From UBA3537 sp965658025 (GTDB lineage Bacteria > Bacteroidota > Bacteroidia > Flavobacteriales > Flavobacteriaceae): 64,000 nt of DNA. The stretch is from assembly GCA_965658025.1 (NCBI GenBank), contig CBFHQL010000002.1, forward strand, positions 134,410 to 198,409. The letters run 5' to 3'. Below are positions 26,103-34,294 of this stretch, piece by piece. A program made the translations under genes and the position numbers. Under the pieces are notes generated by a model. That model was not told the origin of the DNA and ran no database searches. It saw nothing but the letters and a program-made list of their open reading frames with translations. The first letter of the stretch is position 1, and each line of letters begins with the position of its first letter.

Positions 26103-26996
26103 TTAAATAAATTTATCTAAGACGTAAATAAGCTGTAAACTAGTTATATACAAAATACTTACAAACATTAATTTACGAGCAGATTTATCTGTTTGCTCTT
26201 TAAAAAGTTTGAATCCGTAATACAAAAAAACCGCGCCAATAAGCCCAATAAGTATTGCACCTACACTAGAAAGATTCAAACTTCCAGTGAAGCCAAAAGC
26301 TGGAACAAGAGAAATCAAAACAGTCCATGCGATGTAGATAATAATTTGTAAAACAGTTCCTTTGTCCTTTGCGCCGGTAGGCAGCATTAGGAATCCTGCT
26401 TTTTTGTAGTCGCTATCCAAAAACCATGCTATAGCCCAAAAATGAGGAAATTGCCAAAAGAACTGCATCATAAAAAGCGTGCCCGGTTCAAGACCAAACT
26501 TGCCTGTGTATGCTACCCACCCTAACATAAAAGGAATAGCTCCTGGGATAGCTCCTGCAAAAACAGAAAGTGGTGTTTTTAGTTTTAATGGCGTATAAAT
26601 GCTGGTATAAAGAAAAATTGAAATTGCAGCAAACATTGCTGTTCTTGGATTAATGCAATACAACACAGACAGCCCCAAGATTGTGAGTATAAGCCCTAAA
26701 ATAAATGCATTTGTTACAGAAATTCTACCTGCTGGGATAGGTCTATTTTGGGTGCGAATCATAAGCGCATCCAAATCACGCTCTATAATTTGATTAAAAA
26801 CATTTGATGCACCTACCATGCAATATCCTCCTAAAGCAAGAAGGACTAAAACCGAAAAGCGAACTTGATCTGCAGCCAATAAGTAGCCCGCAATAGACGA
26901 AAACACAACGCTCAAAGAAAGACCCATTTTGGTAACAGCTTTAAAATCCTTAAAGCGATTTGCAAAACTTGCGGATGGGACAGCTTGATGGGTCAT
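26103..26996 (-). CDS. ctaB: Heme O synthase (protoheme IX farnesyltransferase)
   Basis: A 297-aa UbiA-type prenyltransferase with about nine membrane helices. It adds a farnesyl group to protoheme for the oxidase heme. The Asp-rich substrate motif NVFNQIIERDLDALMIRTQNRPI is at about 64-88 and the second loop carries FLDSDYKKAGFLMLP. First gene of the oxidase operon ctaB-coxIII-coxIII-coxIV. Confidence 0.95.
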   Translation of the reverse strand: MTHQAVPSASFANRFKDFKAVTKMGLSLSVVFSSIAGYLLAADQVRFSVLVLLALGGYCMVGASNVFNQIIERDLDALMIRTQNRPIPAGRISVTNAFILGLILTILGLSVLYCINPRTAMFAAISIFLYTSIYTPLKLKTPLSVFAGAIPGAIPFMLGWVAYTGKFGLEPGTLFMMQFFWQFPHFWAIAWFLDSDYKKAGFLMLPTGAKDKGTVLQIIIYIAWTVLISLVPAFGFTGSLNLSSVGAILIGLIGAVFLYYGFKLFKEQTDKSARKLMFVSILYITSLQLIYVLDKFI

Positions 26997-27101
26997 ATAA
27001 GAAGATTACTTCTGATTTGCGCTGCAAAGATAACCCTTAATTGCGTCTAAATCAATATATTTTAAAAAAAGAAATCTGATTAATAAACACTCAAAATATT
27101 A

Positions 27102-29720
27102 TCACATAATAAATCTATATGTTGCTTTAATCAAAAATATATTTTGAGGTTGTTGGTCCAAAATCCCTGTTTGAAATCCATCAACAAGACCTTCGCTGCT
27201 TGAAATATTGGCCCTTGTCCCTTGAGACCACACCAAAAACAATTCCGATCCTGGAATATATTCCCAACGCATCACCAAATTGGAATTAAACTGAACAAAA
27301 GAAAAATCGGGATCACTAAAATTGTAATCATACATGCCATCTTGGTCTTCATCTATTTCGTACACGCCATTATTTAAGGCAATTTGAGAAGTGTTGTAGG
27401 CGTAAAATCGATCTTCCAAACGATCGGCAGTGGCATTAGTTACATGCTTAAAGTCTTTGTATCGCCCTCGTGAAATAAATGGTTGAGCGTAATATTGAAT
27501 CGTTAAGTTGGGATTGATGGTGTAATTAATTCGAAATGATGCACTCAAGGTTTGGTTATCAATTGTCCCCAGAATGTAACGTTTCACATCGTTGTAATCA
27601 CGTTGGTTTACATATTGAGTCTTATTGGGACTTAATTCAAATTCGGGAGAAAACGAAATATTTAATGCATTGATGGGTTGATAGTTTAACCCTGCTTCAA
27701 ACTTAAGAAAAGAAAAATTGTCTTCTTTGGCTTGTGAATGTATTGCCCCCAATCTTGCAGTAAGTTTTTTACGGTCATCAGAATTAACAAATATAAATTT
27801 GAAGTTCTCCTTTGAGAATCGCCACCGCGGACCACCACGTAAAGCACTGTTGATGTATATTTTTGGTTTGTGGGTATATCCAATGCTCATGCCCCAATTG
27901 TTTAAGAAATTGAATCTGGACCTAAAATCAAATTGGGTTCTGTTGTGATTCCCTTCAAAATCATAGGAAGTAAACTGATTAATCCTCAAATTTATATTTC
28001 TAAAAACAGAGACCGGTTTTGCGGTATTGTACCTCACGTTAAAAAATTGAAACTTTTGATCTGCTCGGCGTAAAAACCCAACATCATTAAGTTCAAGTTC
28101 TGGTGAAGACCATTTAAAGCCCGTGTTGTAATTCCAGTTTTTACCCCCATTTTTACCAATTTCAAAAAGGCCGCCTGTTCCAGTAAGCGAAGTACGGTTT
28201 GGGTCTACTTCCAAATGAGATGCATCAACTCTATTGAATAAGTGTGTGATGTTTTCTTGTGTGGATTGAATGGCCTCTGGACTGCCATTAACATGGCTCA
28301 TGACAAAATTTGTGCGCACATAATAGGTGCGGTTTTTCCATTGATGCTCGAAGTCTACGCCACCAGTGTAGGCGGATTTTCTAAGCCCAGAAGTGGCTTC
28401 CGTAATTGAACGGTTTGTGGCGGTAAACATTCCACCAACAAATGTATTCCTTTCGTTCAAGTCCTTTTGTACTCTGCCTACAAAATAGTTTGTAAAAGGT
28501 TCTGCCTCTGCCTCAGAAATGATTCCGTTTGTATTGATTTCAACGTGTTCTTTGGCGGTCATACTTTCTAAAACACCAATAGACCACCCATTTTTTGTTT
28601 TGCCACTAAACTTTGCAGCACCCAAAATGGTGGTGTTTTGTGGACGTTTTGTAAACGACCCTGATGGCGTTGAAGGATAAACCTGCGGGCTTCTCCCTAT
28701 TCGTCTAGAAAAAAACAAATTGTCCCGATTTCCCGCATAACGATAGTCAAAAATATTATTATTTTCTATGAAAAATGGCCTTTGTTCTCTGTAAAAAATT
28801 TCAAATCCGTCAAGCGCAATGGCGGCAGGATCGGCTTCAACTTGACCGAAGTCTGGATTAACTGTAACATCTAAGGTAAGGTCATTAGTAATCCCAATTT
28901 TAGCATCCAAACCGCCATTGATTTTATAATCTCGGCCATCGCGGTAAGGGTTATCCTTTTCGGCTTCGTAGGTGTTCGTCTGCAACACGGTAAAGGGCTG
29001 GATTTCAATTTGTTTTTGGGGTTTTACATTTTTTATACCTCGAAGTTCTCCTGCTTCACTTACCCAACCAGCGGCTTCTACAGGGATTCTGTCCCAAGCC
29101 GATAGTTCATTTTCTCTAAATAGATTTCTTATAACATTTAATCCCCAAACTTGTTCTTCGGCATTTCCAAAACGCAATTGACTCAGGGGAATTTTCATTT
29201 CTGCAGACCACCCTTCAGGGATAATCTGCGCTTTGGTGCTCCAAATTGGATTCCAACTATCGTCGATATTATTTCCATTATCAGTAGCCAACTCATCGCC
29301 TCGAACACCAGCTGCCGTTACCGTAAAAAGAAACGCTGTTCGTAGATCATGATAACTATCTATCAATATATTTATCCTGTCCCCTTCAAAACCGTCGCGT
29401 CTGGAAAGCCGATCCGTAATGGTTTCTGGAGCTGAATCCAAAGCCAAAAGAGCGATGTACAAATGCTTTTGATCGTATAAAATTTTAAACTTAGTCTGCT
29501 CAGTGGGAGGAGTGTTTTCATCAGGGTCAACTTCAATAAAGTCTGTGCCCCATTCTACTTTATCCCAAACAGAATCATCAAGAAGTCCGTCAACTTTTGG
29601 TGCATTTTCTGGATTGATTTCTACTGTAAAATATTGTTTTGGTGGCGTAATTTGAGCAAAGAACCCTACTGGAATACACAAGGCAAGTACTGTCAAGTAT
29701 GTTAAAAATGAATTTTTCAT
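27102..29720 (-). CDS. DUF5916 outer-membrane protein with CBM9-like N-terminal domain
   Basis: An 872-aa precursor with signal peptide (MKNSFLTYLTVLALCIPVGFFAQ), which sets the start at 29720. Residues about 35-220 form a carbohydrate-binding-family-9-like beta-sandwich (APKVDGLLDDSVWDKVEW, WSAEMKIPLSQLRFG). The remainder (about 230-872) is DUF5916: TNDLTLDVTVNPDFGQVEADPAAIALDGFEIFYREQRPFFIENN followed by many amphipathic strands ending in an aromatic, ending YRFIM like an outer-membrane barrel. Common and often multi-copy in flavobacteria; substrate unknown. A lone gene, divergent from rplM. Confidence 0.85.
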   Translation of the reverse strand: MKNSFLTYLTVLALCIPVGFFAQITPPKQYFTVEINPENAPKVDGLLDDSVWDKVEWGTDFIEVDPDENTPPTEQTKFKILYDQKHLYIALLALDSAPETITDRLSRRDGFEGDRINILIDSYHDLRTAFLFTVTAAGVRGDELATDNGNNIDDSWNPIWSTKAQIIPEGWSAEMKIPLSQLRFGNAEEQVWGLNVIRNLFRENELSAWDRIPVEAAGWVSEAGELRGIKNVKPQKQIEIQPFTVLQTNTYEAEKDNPYRDGRDYKINGGLDAKIGITNDLTLDVTVNPDFGQVEADPAAIALDGFEIFYREQRPFFIENNNIFDYRYAGNRDNLFFSRRIGRSPQVYPSTPSGSFTKRPQNTTILGAAKFSGKTKNGWSIGVLESMTAKEHVEINTNGIISEAEAEPFTNYFVGRVQKDLNERNTFVGGMFTATNRSITEATSGLRKSAYTGGVDFEHQWKNRTYYVRTNFVMSHVNGSPEAIQSTQENITHLFNRVDASHLEVDPNRTSLTGTGGLFEIGKNGGKNWNYNTGFKWSSPELELNDVGFLRRADQKFQFFNVRYNTAKPVSVFRNINLRINQFTSYDFEGNHNRTQFDFRSRFNFLNNWGMSIGYTHKPKIYINSALRGGPRWRFSKENFKFIFVNSDDRKKLTARLGAIHSQAKEDNFSFLKFEAGLNYQPINALNISFSPEFELSPNKTQYVNQRDYNDVKRYILGTIDNQTLSASFRINYTINPNLTIQYYAQPFISRGRYKDFKHVTNATADRLEDRFYAYNTSQIALNNGVYEIDEDQDGMYDYNFSDPDFSFVQFNSNLVMRWEYIPGSELFLVWSQGTRANISSSEGLVDGFQTGILDQQPQNIFLIKATYRFIM

Positions 29721-29875
29721 GAGGTAATAATAGATTTGGTGCAACTATTTTGTTGGTAAATGTACAGGTAATTGACGGTTTTGATTTATAATTTAGAAAA
29801 CTTTAACAGCCAACCTGAGGAGTTTCATCTTAAGATTAGGGAAATTAACCATATAAAAAATAAGCACAACAAGAT

Positions 29876-29907
29876 TTTGTTAATAACAATTTATAATTGT
29901 AGATTTG
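29876..29907 (+). promoter_or_regulatory. Promoter of the rplM-rpsI operon
   Basis: TTTG (29876-29879), a 20-nt spacer and TAGATTTG (29900-29907) match the Bacteroidota consensus TTTG-N19-TAnnTTTG. Transcription would begin near 29914, giving a leader of about 40 nt that contains AGGAG at 29922-29926. Confidence 0.65.
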
Positions 29908-29955
29908 CAAACTCTTTTTTTAGGAGACAATGTATAATTGAAAAAATATTTTAAC

Positions 29956-30411
29956 GTGGATACCCTAAGTTATAAAACAATTTCAGCGAACAAAGCCACT
30001 AGCGACAAGCAGTGGGTTCTCGTTGATGCAGAAGGACAAACGCTTGGGCGTTTGGCTTCAAAAGTAGCTATTCTATTAAGAGGAAAGCACAAGCCAAACT
30101 TTACGCCTCATGTTGATTGTGGTGATAATGTGATTGTTATCAATTCTGAAAAAATCAACCTGACAGGAAATAAGTGGAATGATAAGTCTTACATCCGCCA
30201 CACAGGATATCCTGGTGGTCAGCGATCTTTGACCGCAACAGAACTATTTGCTAAAGATCCTGCACGCATAATTGAAAAATCCGTAAAAGGGATGTTGCCT
30301 AAAAACAAATTGGGTGCAGCATTGTTTCGCAACCTAGACGTGGTTGTAGGTGCTACGCATAAACATGAAGCGCAACAACCAAAAACTATTAATTTAAACG
30401 AAGTTAACTAA
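29956..30411 (+). CDS. rplM: 50S ribosomal protein L13
   Basis: A 151-aa ribosomal protein: VLVDAEGQTLGRLASKVAILLRGKHKPNFTPHVDCGDNVIVIN and SLTATELFAKDPARIIEKSVKGMLPKNKLG are L13 signatures. The start is taken as GTG at 29956 because flavobacterial L13 normally begins MDTLSYKT; an in-frame TTG at 29938 would add six residues (MKKYFN). Its TAA overlaps the rpsI ATG by one base (TAATG). Confidence 0.95.
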   Translation: MDTLSYKTISANKATSDKQWVLVDAEGQTLGRLASKVAILLRGKHKPNFTPHVDCGDNVIVINSEKINLTGNKWNDKSYIRHTGYPGGQRSLTATELFAKDPARIIEKSVKGMLPKNKLGAALFRNLDVVVGATHKHEAQQPKTINLNEVN

Positions 30412-30797
30412 TGGAAGTTATTCACAAAATTGGTCGAAGAAAAACTGCTGTAGCACGTGTTTACGTTTCTAAAGGAAAAGGAAACGTTACTGTAAATAGT
30501 AAAGACATAAAAGACTATTTCCCAACAGCTACACTTCAATACAAGGTAAATCAACCATTAACGCTTACAGACAACGAAGGTAACTTTGATGTCAAAGTAA
30601 ATGTATACGGAGGTGGTTCTACAGGACAGGCAGAAGCGGTTCGTCTTGCTTTATCGCGTGCTCTTTGCGAATTGAACGAAGAAAACAGAAGTATTTTGAA
30701 ACCAGAAGGATTGCTTACAAGAGACCCAAGAATGGTAGAACGTAAGAAATTTGGACAGAAAAAAGCGCGTAAGAAATTTCAATTCTCTAAGCGTTAA
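30411..30797 (+). CDS. rpsI: 30S ribosomal protein S9
   Basis: A 128-aa protein: IGRRKTAVARVYVSKGKG at the N-terminus, GGGSTGQAEAVRLALSRAL in the centre and the basic tail DPRMVERKKFGQKKARKKFQFSKR whose end reaches the ribosomal P site. Second gene of the universal L13-S9 pair. Confidence 0.97.
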   Translation: MEVIHKIGRRKTAVARVYVSKGKGNVTVNSKDIKDYFPTATLQYKVNQPLTLTDNEGNFDVKVNVYGGGSTGQAEAVRLALSRALCELNEENRSILKPEGLLTRDPRMVERKKFGQKKARKKFQFSKR

Positions 30798-30829
30798 TAT
30801 ATATTTTATAAACCAGTTATTGTTGTCCA

Positions 30830-30902
30830 TGACAGGCCAACTGTCAGGATTTAGTTTAGCATCTAAATGTATAAGGCCTAAATTTTTAGCCACTTGTACA
30901 TT
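30830..30902 (+). promoter_or_regulatory. Structured leader ahead of rpsB (candidate S2-responsive RNA)
   Basis: The 137-nt gap between rpsI and rpsB holds two dyads. TGACAG-GCCAA-CTGTCA (30830-30846) is a perfect 6-bp hairpin with no T-run after it. AATGTA (30866-30871) pairs with TACATT (30897-30902), enclosing an internal loop and an inner stem GG(C)CTAA/TTAGCC. The position just ahead of the S2 gene is where autoregulatory leaders occur in other bacteria; that role here is inference, and a simple attenuator or processing site is the alternative. Confidence 0.35.
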
Positions 30903-30934
30903 GCTAATTCAACAGAACGTAAACTAACACAAAA

Positions 30935-31720
30935 ATGGCACAAGTAGAAGTCAAAGACTTATTAGACAATGGTGTTCACTTTGGACACCTCACAAGAAAA
31001 TGGGATCCAAATATGGCCCCATTCATTTACATGGAGCGCAATGGTATCCACATCATTAACCTCTACAAAACCGCTGCAAAATTAGAAGAAGCAACAAAAG
31101 CCCTCGGAAAAATTGCAGCTTCAGGACGAAAAATTCTTTTCGTAGCTACAAAAAAACAAGCTAAAGATATTGTTGCAGAAAAAGCAGCAAACGTCAACAT
31201 GCCCTACATCACAGAGCGTTGGCCAGGTGGTATGCTTACCAATTTCGTGACCATCCGTAAGGCGGTTAAGAAAATGGCCTCTATCGATCGCATGAAAAAA
31301 GACGGAACGTTCAATACACTTTCAAAGAAAGAACGTCTTCAGGTAGACCGTTTAAGAGCAAAATTAGAAAAAAACCTAGGTTCTATCTCTGATATGACGC
31401 GACTTCCAGGAGCACTTTTTGTTGTAGACATCAAAAGAGAACACATCGCCATTAAAGAGGCACAAAAATTAAATATTCCAATTTTTGCAATGGTTGATAC
31501 CAACTCTGACCCAAGACAAGTCGATTTTGTAATTCCAGCAAATGACGATGCATCAAAGTCAATCAACAAAATATTGACCACCGTAACAGAAGGTATTGCT
31601 GAAGGGCTTGCCAACAGAAAAGCAGAAAAAGAAGGAAAAGGTAACGAAAGTACTGCTCAAGAAGCTACACCAAAAGCCGAAGCTCCTGCAGTTGAAACTG
31701 CTACTCAAGAAGAAGAATAA
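30935..31720 (+). CDS. rpsB: 30S ribosomal protein S2
   Basis: A 261-aa protein with the S2 signatures VKDLLDNGVHFGHLTRKWDPNMAPFIY, GRKILFVATKKQAKDIV, ERWPGGMLTNFVTIRKAV and PIFAMVDTNSDPRQVDFVIPANDDA. A low-complexity tail of about 30 residues rich in Glu, Ala, Thr and Pro follows the conserved core, as in other flavobacteria. Followed by tsf after 82 nt. Confidence 0.97.
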   Translation: MAQVEVKDLLDNGVHFGHLTRKWDPNMAPFIYMERNGIHIINLYKTAAKLEEATKALGKIAASGRKILFVATKKQAKDIVAEKAANVNMPYITERWPGGMLTNFVTIRKAVKKMASIDRMKKDGTFNTLSKKERLQVDRLRAKLEKNLGSISDMTRLPGALFVVDIKREHIAIKEAQKLNIPIFAMVDTNSDPRQVDFVIPANDDASKSINKILTTVTEGIAEGLANRKAEKEGKGNESTAQEATPKAEAPAVETATQEEE

Positions 31721-31802
31721 TTTTTTTAAATAAATAAAAAACAACAAAGTCGTAAAGTTCTTCAATTGAATAATTTTTCGGCTTTTTTTAAAACTAAAAC
31801 TC

Positions 31803-32768
31803 ATGACAAAGATTACAGCTGCTGAAGTAAATAAACTAAGAAAAGCTACTGGCGCAGGAATGATGGACTGTAAAAAAGCCCTTGTAGAAGCTGAAGGGGA
31901 TTTTGACAATGCGATTGATATTCTTCGTAAGAAGGGTCAAAAAGTTGCTGCCAAAAGAGCAGACCGTGATTCTACAGAAGGAGCTGCTGTTGCCAAAGTA
32001 AATGCAGAAAATAACCTTGGTGTTGCTATCGTTTTAGGATGTGAAACCGATTTTGTTGGAAAGAACGAAAACTTCCTTGCGCTCGCCAATGAATTAGCAG
32101 AAATTGCACTAGATTACTCATCAAAAGAAGCGTTTTTAGAAGCCGATTTTGGAGGTATGACTGTTGCCGAAAAACTTATTGAACAAACAGGGGTTATCGG
32201 TGAAAAACTAGACTTGAAATCTTTTGAAAAAGTAGAAGCGCCATTTGTGGGGGCTTATGTACACATCAATAAAATTGCTGCATTGGTTGGGTTATCTGCA
32301 AACGTAGATAATGCCGCAACACTTGCCAAAGATCTTGCGATGCAAGTCGCATCAATGGGGGCAACTTCGTTGTCATACAAAGATTTTGATCCCGCTTTTG
32401 TGGCTTCTGAAACTGAAGCGCGAATTGCTGTAATTGAAAAAGATAATATCGAACTTGAGCGATTGGGTAAAACATTAAAAAATGTTCCAAAATACATTTC
32501 AATGGCTCAATTGACGCCTGAAGTTTTGGCTCAAGCTGAAGAAGATGCAAAAGCACAGCTTAAAGCCGAAGGAAAACCAGAACAAATTTGGGATAAAATT
32601 TTACCAGGTAAAATGGATCGATTTATTTCTGATAATACTACACTCGACAAAGAGCAATGTTTATTAGATCAGGACTTTATCAAAGATGAAAAAAGTACCG
32701 TAGCAAAATATGTTGCTTCTTATGGTGCTGTTGAAGTATCTGGATTCAAAAGAGTGACATTAGGTTAA
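31803..32768 (+). CDS. tsf: Translation elongation factor Ts
   Basis: A 321-aa guanine-nucleotide exchange factor for EF-Tu: an N-terminal UBA-like domain (EVNKLRKATGAGMMDCKKALVEAEGDFDNAIDILRKKG), the catalytic CETDFVGKNENF motif at about 81-92, then two core subdomains. Longer than the E. coli protein (283 aa). Ends the rpsB-tsf unit, closed by a terminator. Confidence 0.97.
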   Translation: MTKITAAEVNKLRKATGAGMMDCKKALVEAEGDFDNAIDILRKKGQKVAAKRADRDSTEGAAVAKVNAENNLGVAIVLGCETDFVGKNENFLALANELAEIALDYSSKEAFLEADFGGMTVAEKLIEQTGVIGEKLDLKSFEKVEAPFVGAYVHINKIAALVGLSANVDNAATLAKDLAMQVASMGATSLSYKDFDPAFVASETEARIAVIEKDNIELERLGKTLKNVPKYISMAQLTPEVLAQAEEDAKAQLKAEGKPEQIWDKILPGKMDRFISDNTTLDKEQCLLDQDFIKDEKSTVAKYVASYGAVEVSGFKRVTLG

Positions 32769-32796
32769 TACATACCAAAAATTACAACTAAAAATT

Positions 32797-32830
32797 AAAC
32801 CCTGTATCCGTTGGATGTAGGGTTTTTTTT
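32797..32830 (+). terminator. Terminator after tsf
   Basis: AAACCCTGTATCC (32797-32809) and GGATGTAGGGTTT (32813-32825) form a 13-bp stem in RNA (two G-U pairs), loop GTT, followed by an uninterrupted T-run to 32830. Confidence 0.88.
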
Positions 32831-32886
32831 GAGGGTGAAAAACCTTTTGCATATACCAGGTCTTCGAAAAATTTTAAGATATTCCT

Positions 32887-32894
32887 TATATTTG
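32887..32894 (+). promoter_or_regulatory. Promoter -7 box of pyrH-frr
   Basis: TATATTTG matches TAnnTTTG exactly, 19 nt before the pyrH ATG and just after the tsf terminator. No clear TTG element is visible at the expected upstream distance. Confidence 0.45.
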
Positions 32895-32913
32895 TGCAAC
32901 GATCAAAACAATT

Positions 32914-33618
32914 ATGGCTTACAAACGCATCTTACTGAAACTCTCTGGCGAAGCACTCATGGGCAGTCGTCAGTACGGAATTGACCCCCAGCGTCTTTCC
33001 GAATACGCAAAAGACATCAAAGACATTGTAGAGAAAGGCATAGAGGTTGCTATTGTGATTGGCGGTGGAAATATTTTTAGAGGTGTTGCAGGGGCGAGCA
33101 ACGGTATGGATCGCGTTCAAGGCGATCATATGGGGATGTTGGCTACAGTCATCAATGGATTGGCTTTACAAAGCGCCTTAGAAAATGAAGACATTCCTAC
33201 CCGATTACAATCTGCAATCAAAATTAATGAGGTCGCAGAACCCTTTATTCGTCGCAAAGCCATGCGCCATTTGGAAAAAGGACGTGTGGTAATCTTTGGG
33301 GGGGGGACAGGGAATCCATATTTTACTACAGATTCTGCAGCAGTTTTAAGAGCCATTGAAATAGAAGCCGATGTAATCCTGAAAGGAACAAGAGTGGATG
33401 GAATTTATACTGCTGACCCTGAAAAAGATGCCTCGGCAAGTAAATTCAGTACAATTAGTTTTGAGGACGTCCTTAATAAAGGGCTCAAGGTTATGGATAC
33501 CACTGCATTCACCCTAAGTCAAGAAAATGAACTCCCCATTATTGTTTTTGATATGAATAAAAAAGGAAATTTAATGAAAATTGTTTCTGGAGAACAAATT
33601 GGAACTACAGTAAGTTAA
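32914..33618 (+). CDS. pyrH: UMP kinase
   Basis: A 234-aa amino-acid-kinase-fold enzyme that phosphorylates UMP to UDP. KRILLKLSGEALMG, VIGGGNIFRGVAGA, DHMGMLATVINGLALQSALE, FGGGTGNPYFTTDSAAVLRAIE and VDGIYTADPEKD are all diagnostic. Standard length. Followed by frr after 10 nt, the common pyrH-frr pair. Confidence 0.97.
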   Translation: MAYKRILLKLSGEALMGSRQYGIDPQRLSEYAKDIKDIVEKGIEVAIVIGGGNIFRGVAGASNGMDRVQGDHMGMLATVINGLALQSALENEDIPTRLQSAIKINEVAEPFIRRKAMRHLEKGRVVIFGGGTGNPYFTTDSAAVLRAIEIEADVILKGTRVDGIYTADPEKDASASKFSTISFEDVLNKGLKVMDTTAFTLSQENELPIIVFDMNKKGNLMKIVSGEQIGTTVS

Positions 33619-33628
33619 TTAAAAAAAG

Positions 33629-34186
33629 ATGAACGAAGAAATTGAATTCATATTGGACAGTGCAAAGGAAGCTATGGAAAAAGCCCTCAAACACCTTGAA
33701 AAACAGTTTGTAAATATTCGCGCTGGAAAAGCTAGCCCTTCGATGTTGGGTAGTGTAACTGTCGATTATTATGGCACACAAACCCCTTTAGCCCAAGTTG
33801 CAAATGTAAATACCCCCGACGGTCGAACAATTACGGTTCAACCGTGGGAAAAAAGCATGTTACAAGACATAGAACATGCCATTATGGTCGCCAATTTAGG
33901 ATTTAATCCAATGAATAATGGAGAAAGCATCATCATCAATGTACCACCATTGACCGAAGAGCGTCGCCGAGAACTTGCGAAACAAGCAAAATCTGAAGCC
34001 GAAGATGCAAAAATTTCCATCCGTGGCGCACGAAAAGATGGTAACAACGAACTTAAAAAGCTAAGTGATATTTCTGAAGATCTGAAGAAAAACACCGAAA
34101 CAGATATTCAAGAAATGACCGACGCGCACATCGTCAAAGCTGATGCGCTTTTTGCTGCCAAAGAAAAAGAAATCTTGACCGTATAA
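33629..34186 (+). CDS. frr: Ribosome recycling factor
   Basis: A 185-aa two-domain protein that works with EF-G to split post-termination ribosomes: VNIRAGKASPSMLGSVTVDYYGTQTPL, TITVQPWEKSMLQDIEHAI, LGFNPMNNGESIIINVPPLTEERRREL and IRGARKDGNNELKK are RRF signatures. Standard length. Confidence 0.97.
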   Translation: MNEEIEFILDSAKEAMEKALKHLEKQFVNIRAGKASPSMLGSVTVDYYGTQTPLAQVANVNTPDGRTITVQPWEKSMLQDIEHAIMVANLGFNPMNNGESIIINVPPLTEERRRELAKQAKSEAEDAKISIRGARKDGNNELKKLSDISEDLKKNTETDIQEMTDAHIVKADALFAAKEKEILTV

Positions 34187-34268
34187 TCCTCTTTGATTCA
34201 CTAAATTAATTTAACTTTTTTTTAGAAAGCCCCTTAAAAATTATGCCCACAAATCCATTGGTTTTCTA

Positions 34269-34276
34269 TACCTTTG
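34269..34276 (+). promoter_or_regulatory. Promoter -7 box of the RND exporter gene
   Basis: TACCTTTG matches TAnnTTTG, 18 nt before the ATG at 34295. It covers the in-frame TTG at 34274 and so argues against that earlier start. Confidence 0.4.
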
Positions 34277-34294
34277 ACGACTTCAAAATCAGGT

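Noticed and set aside
29772..29954. 60-aa plus-strand frame ahead of rplM
   Set aside because: It covers the rplM promoter and leader, has no Shine-Dalgarno and a random AT-rich composition.
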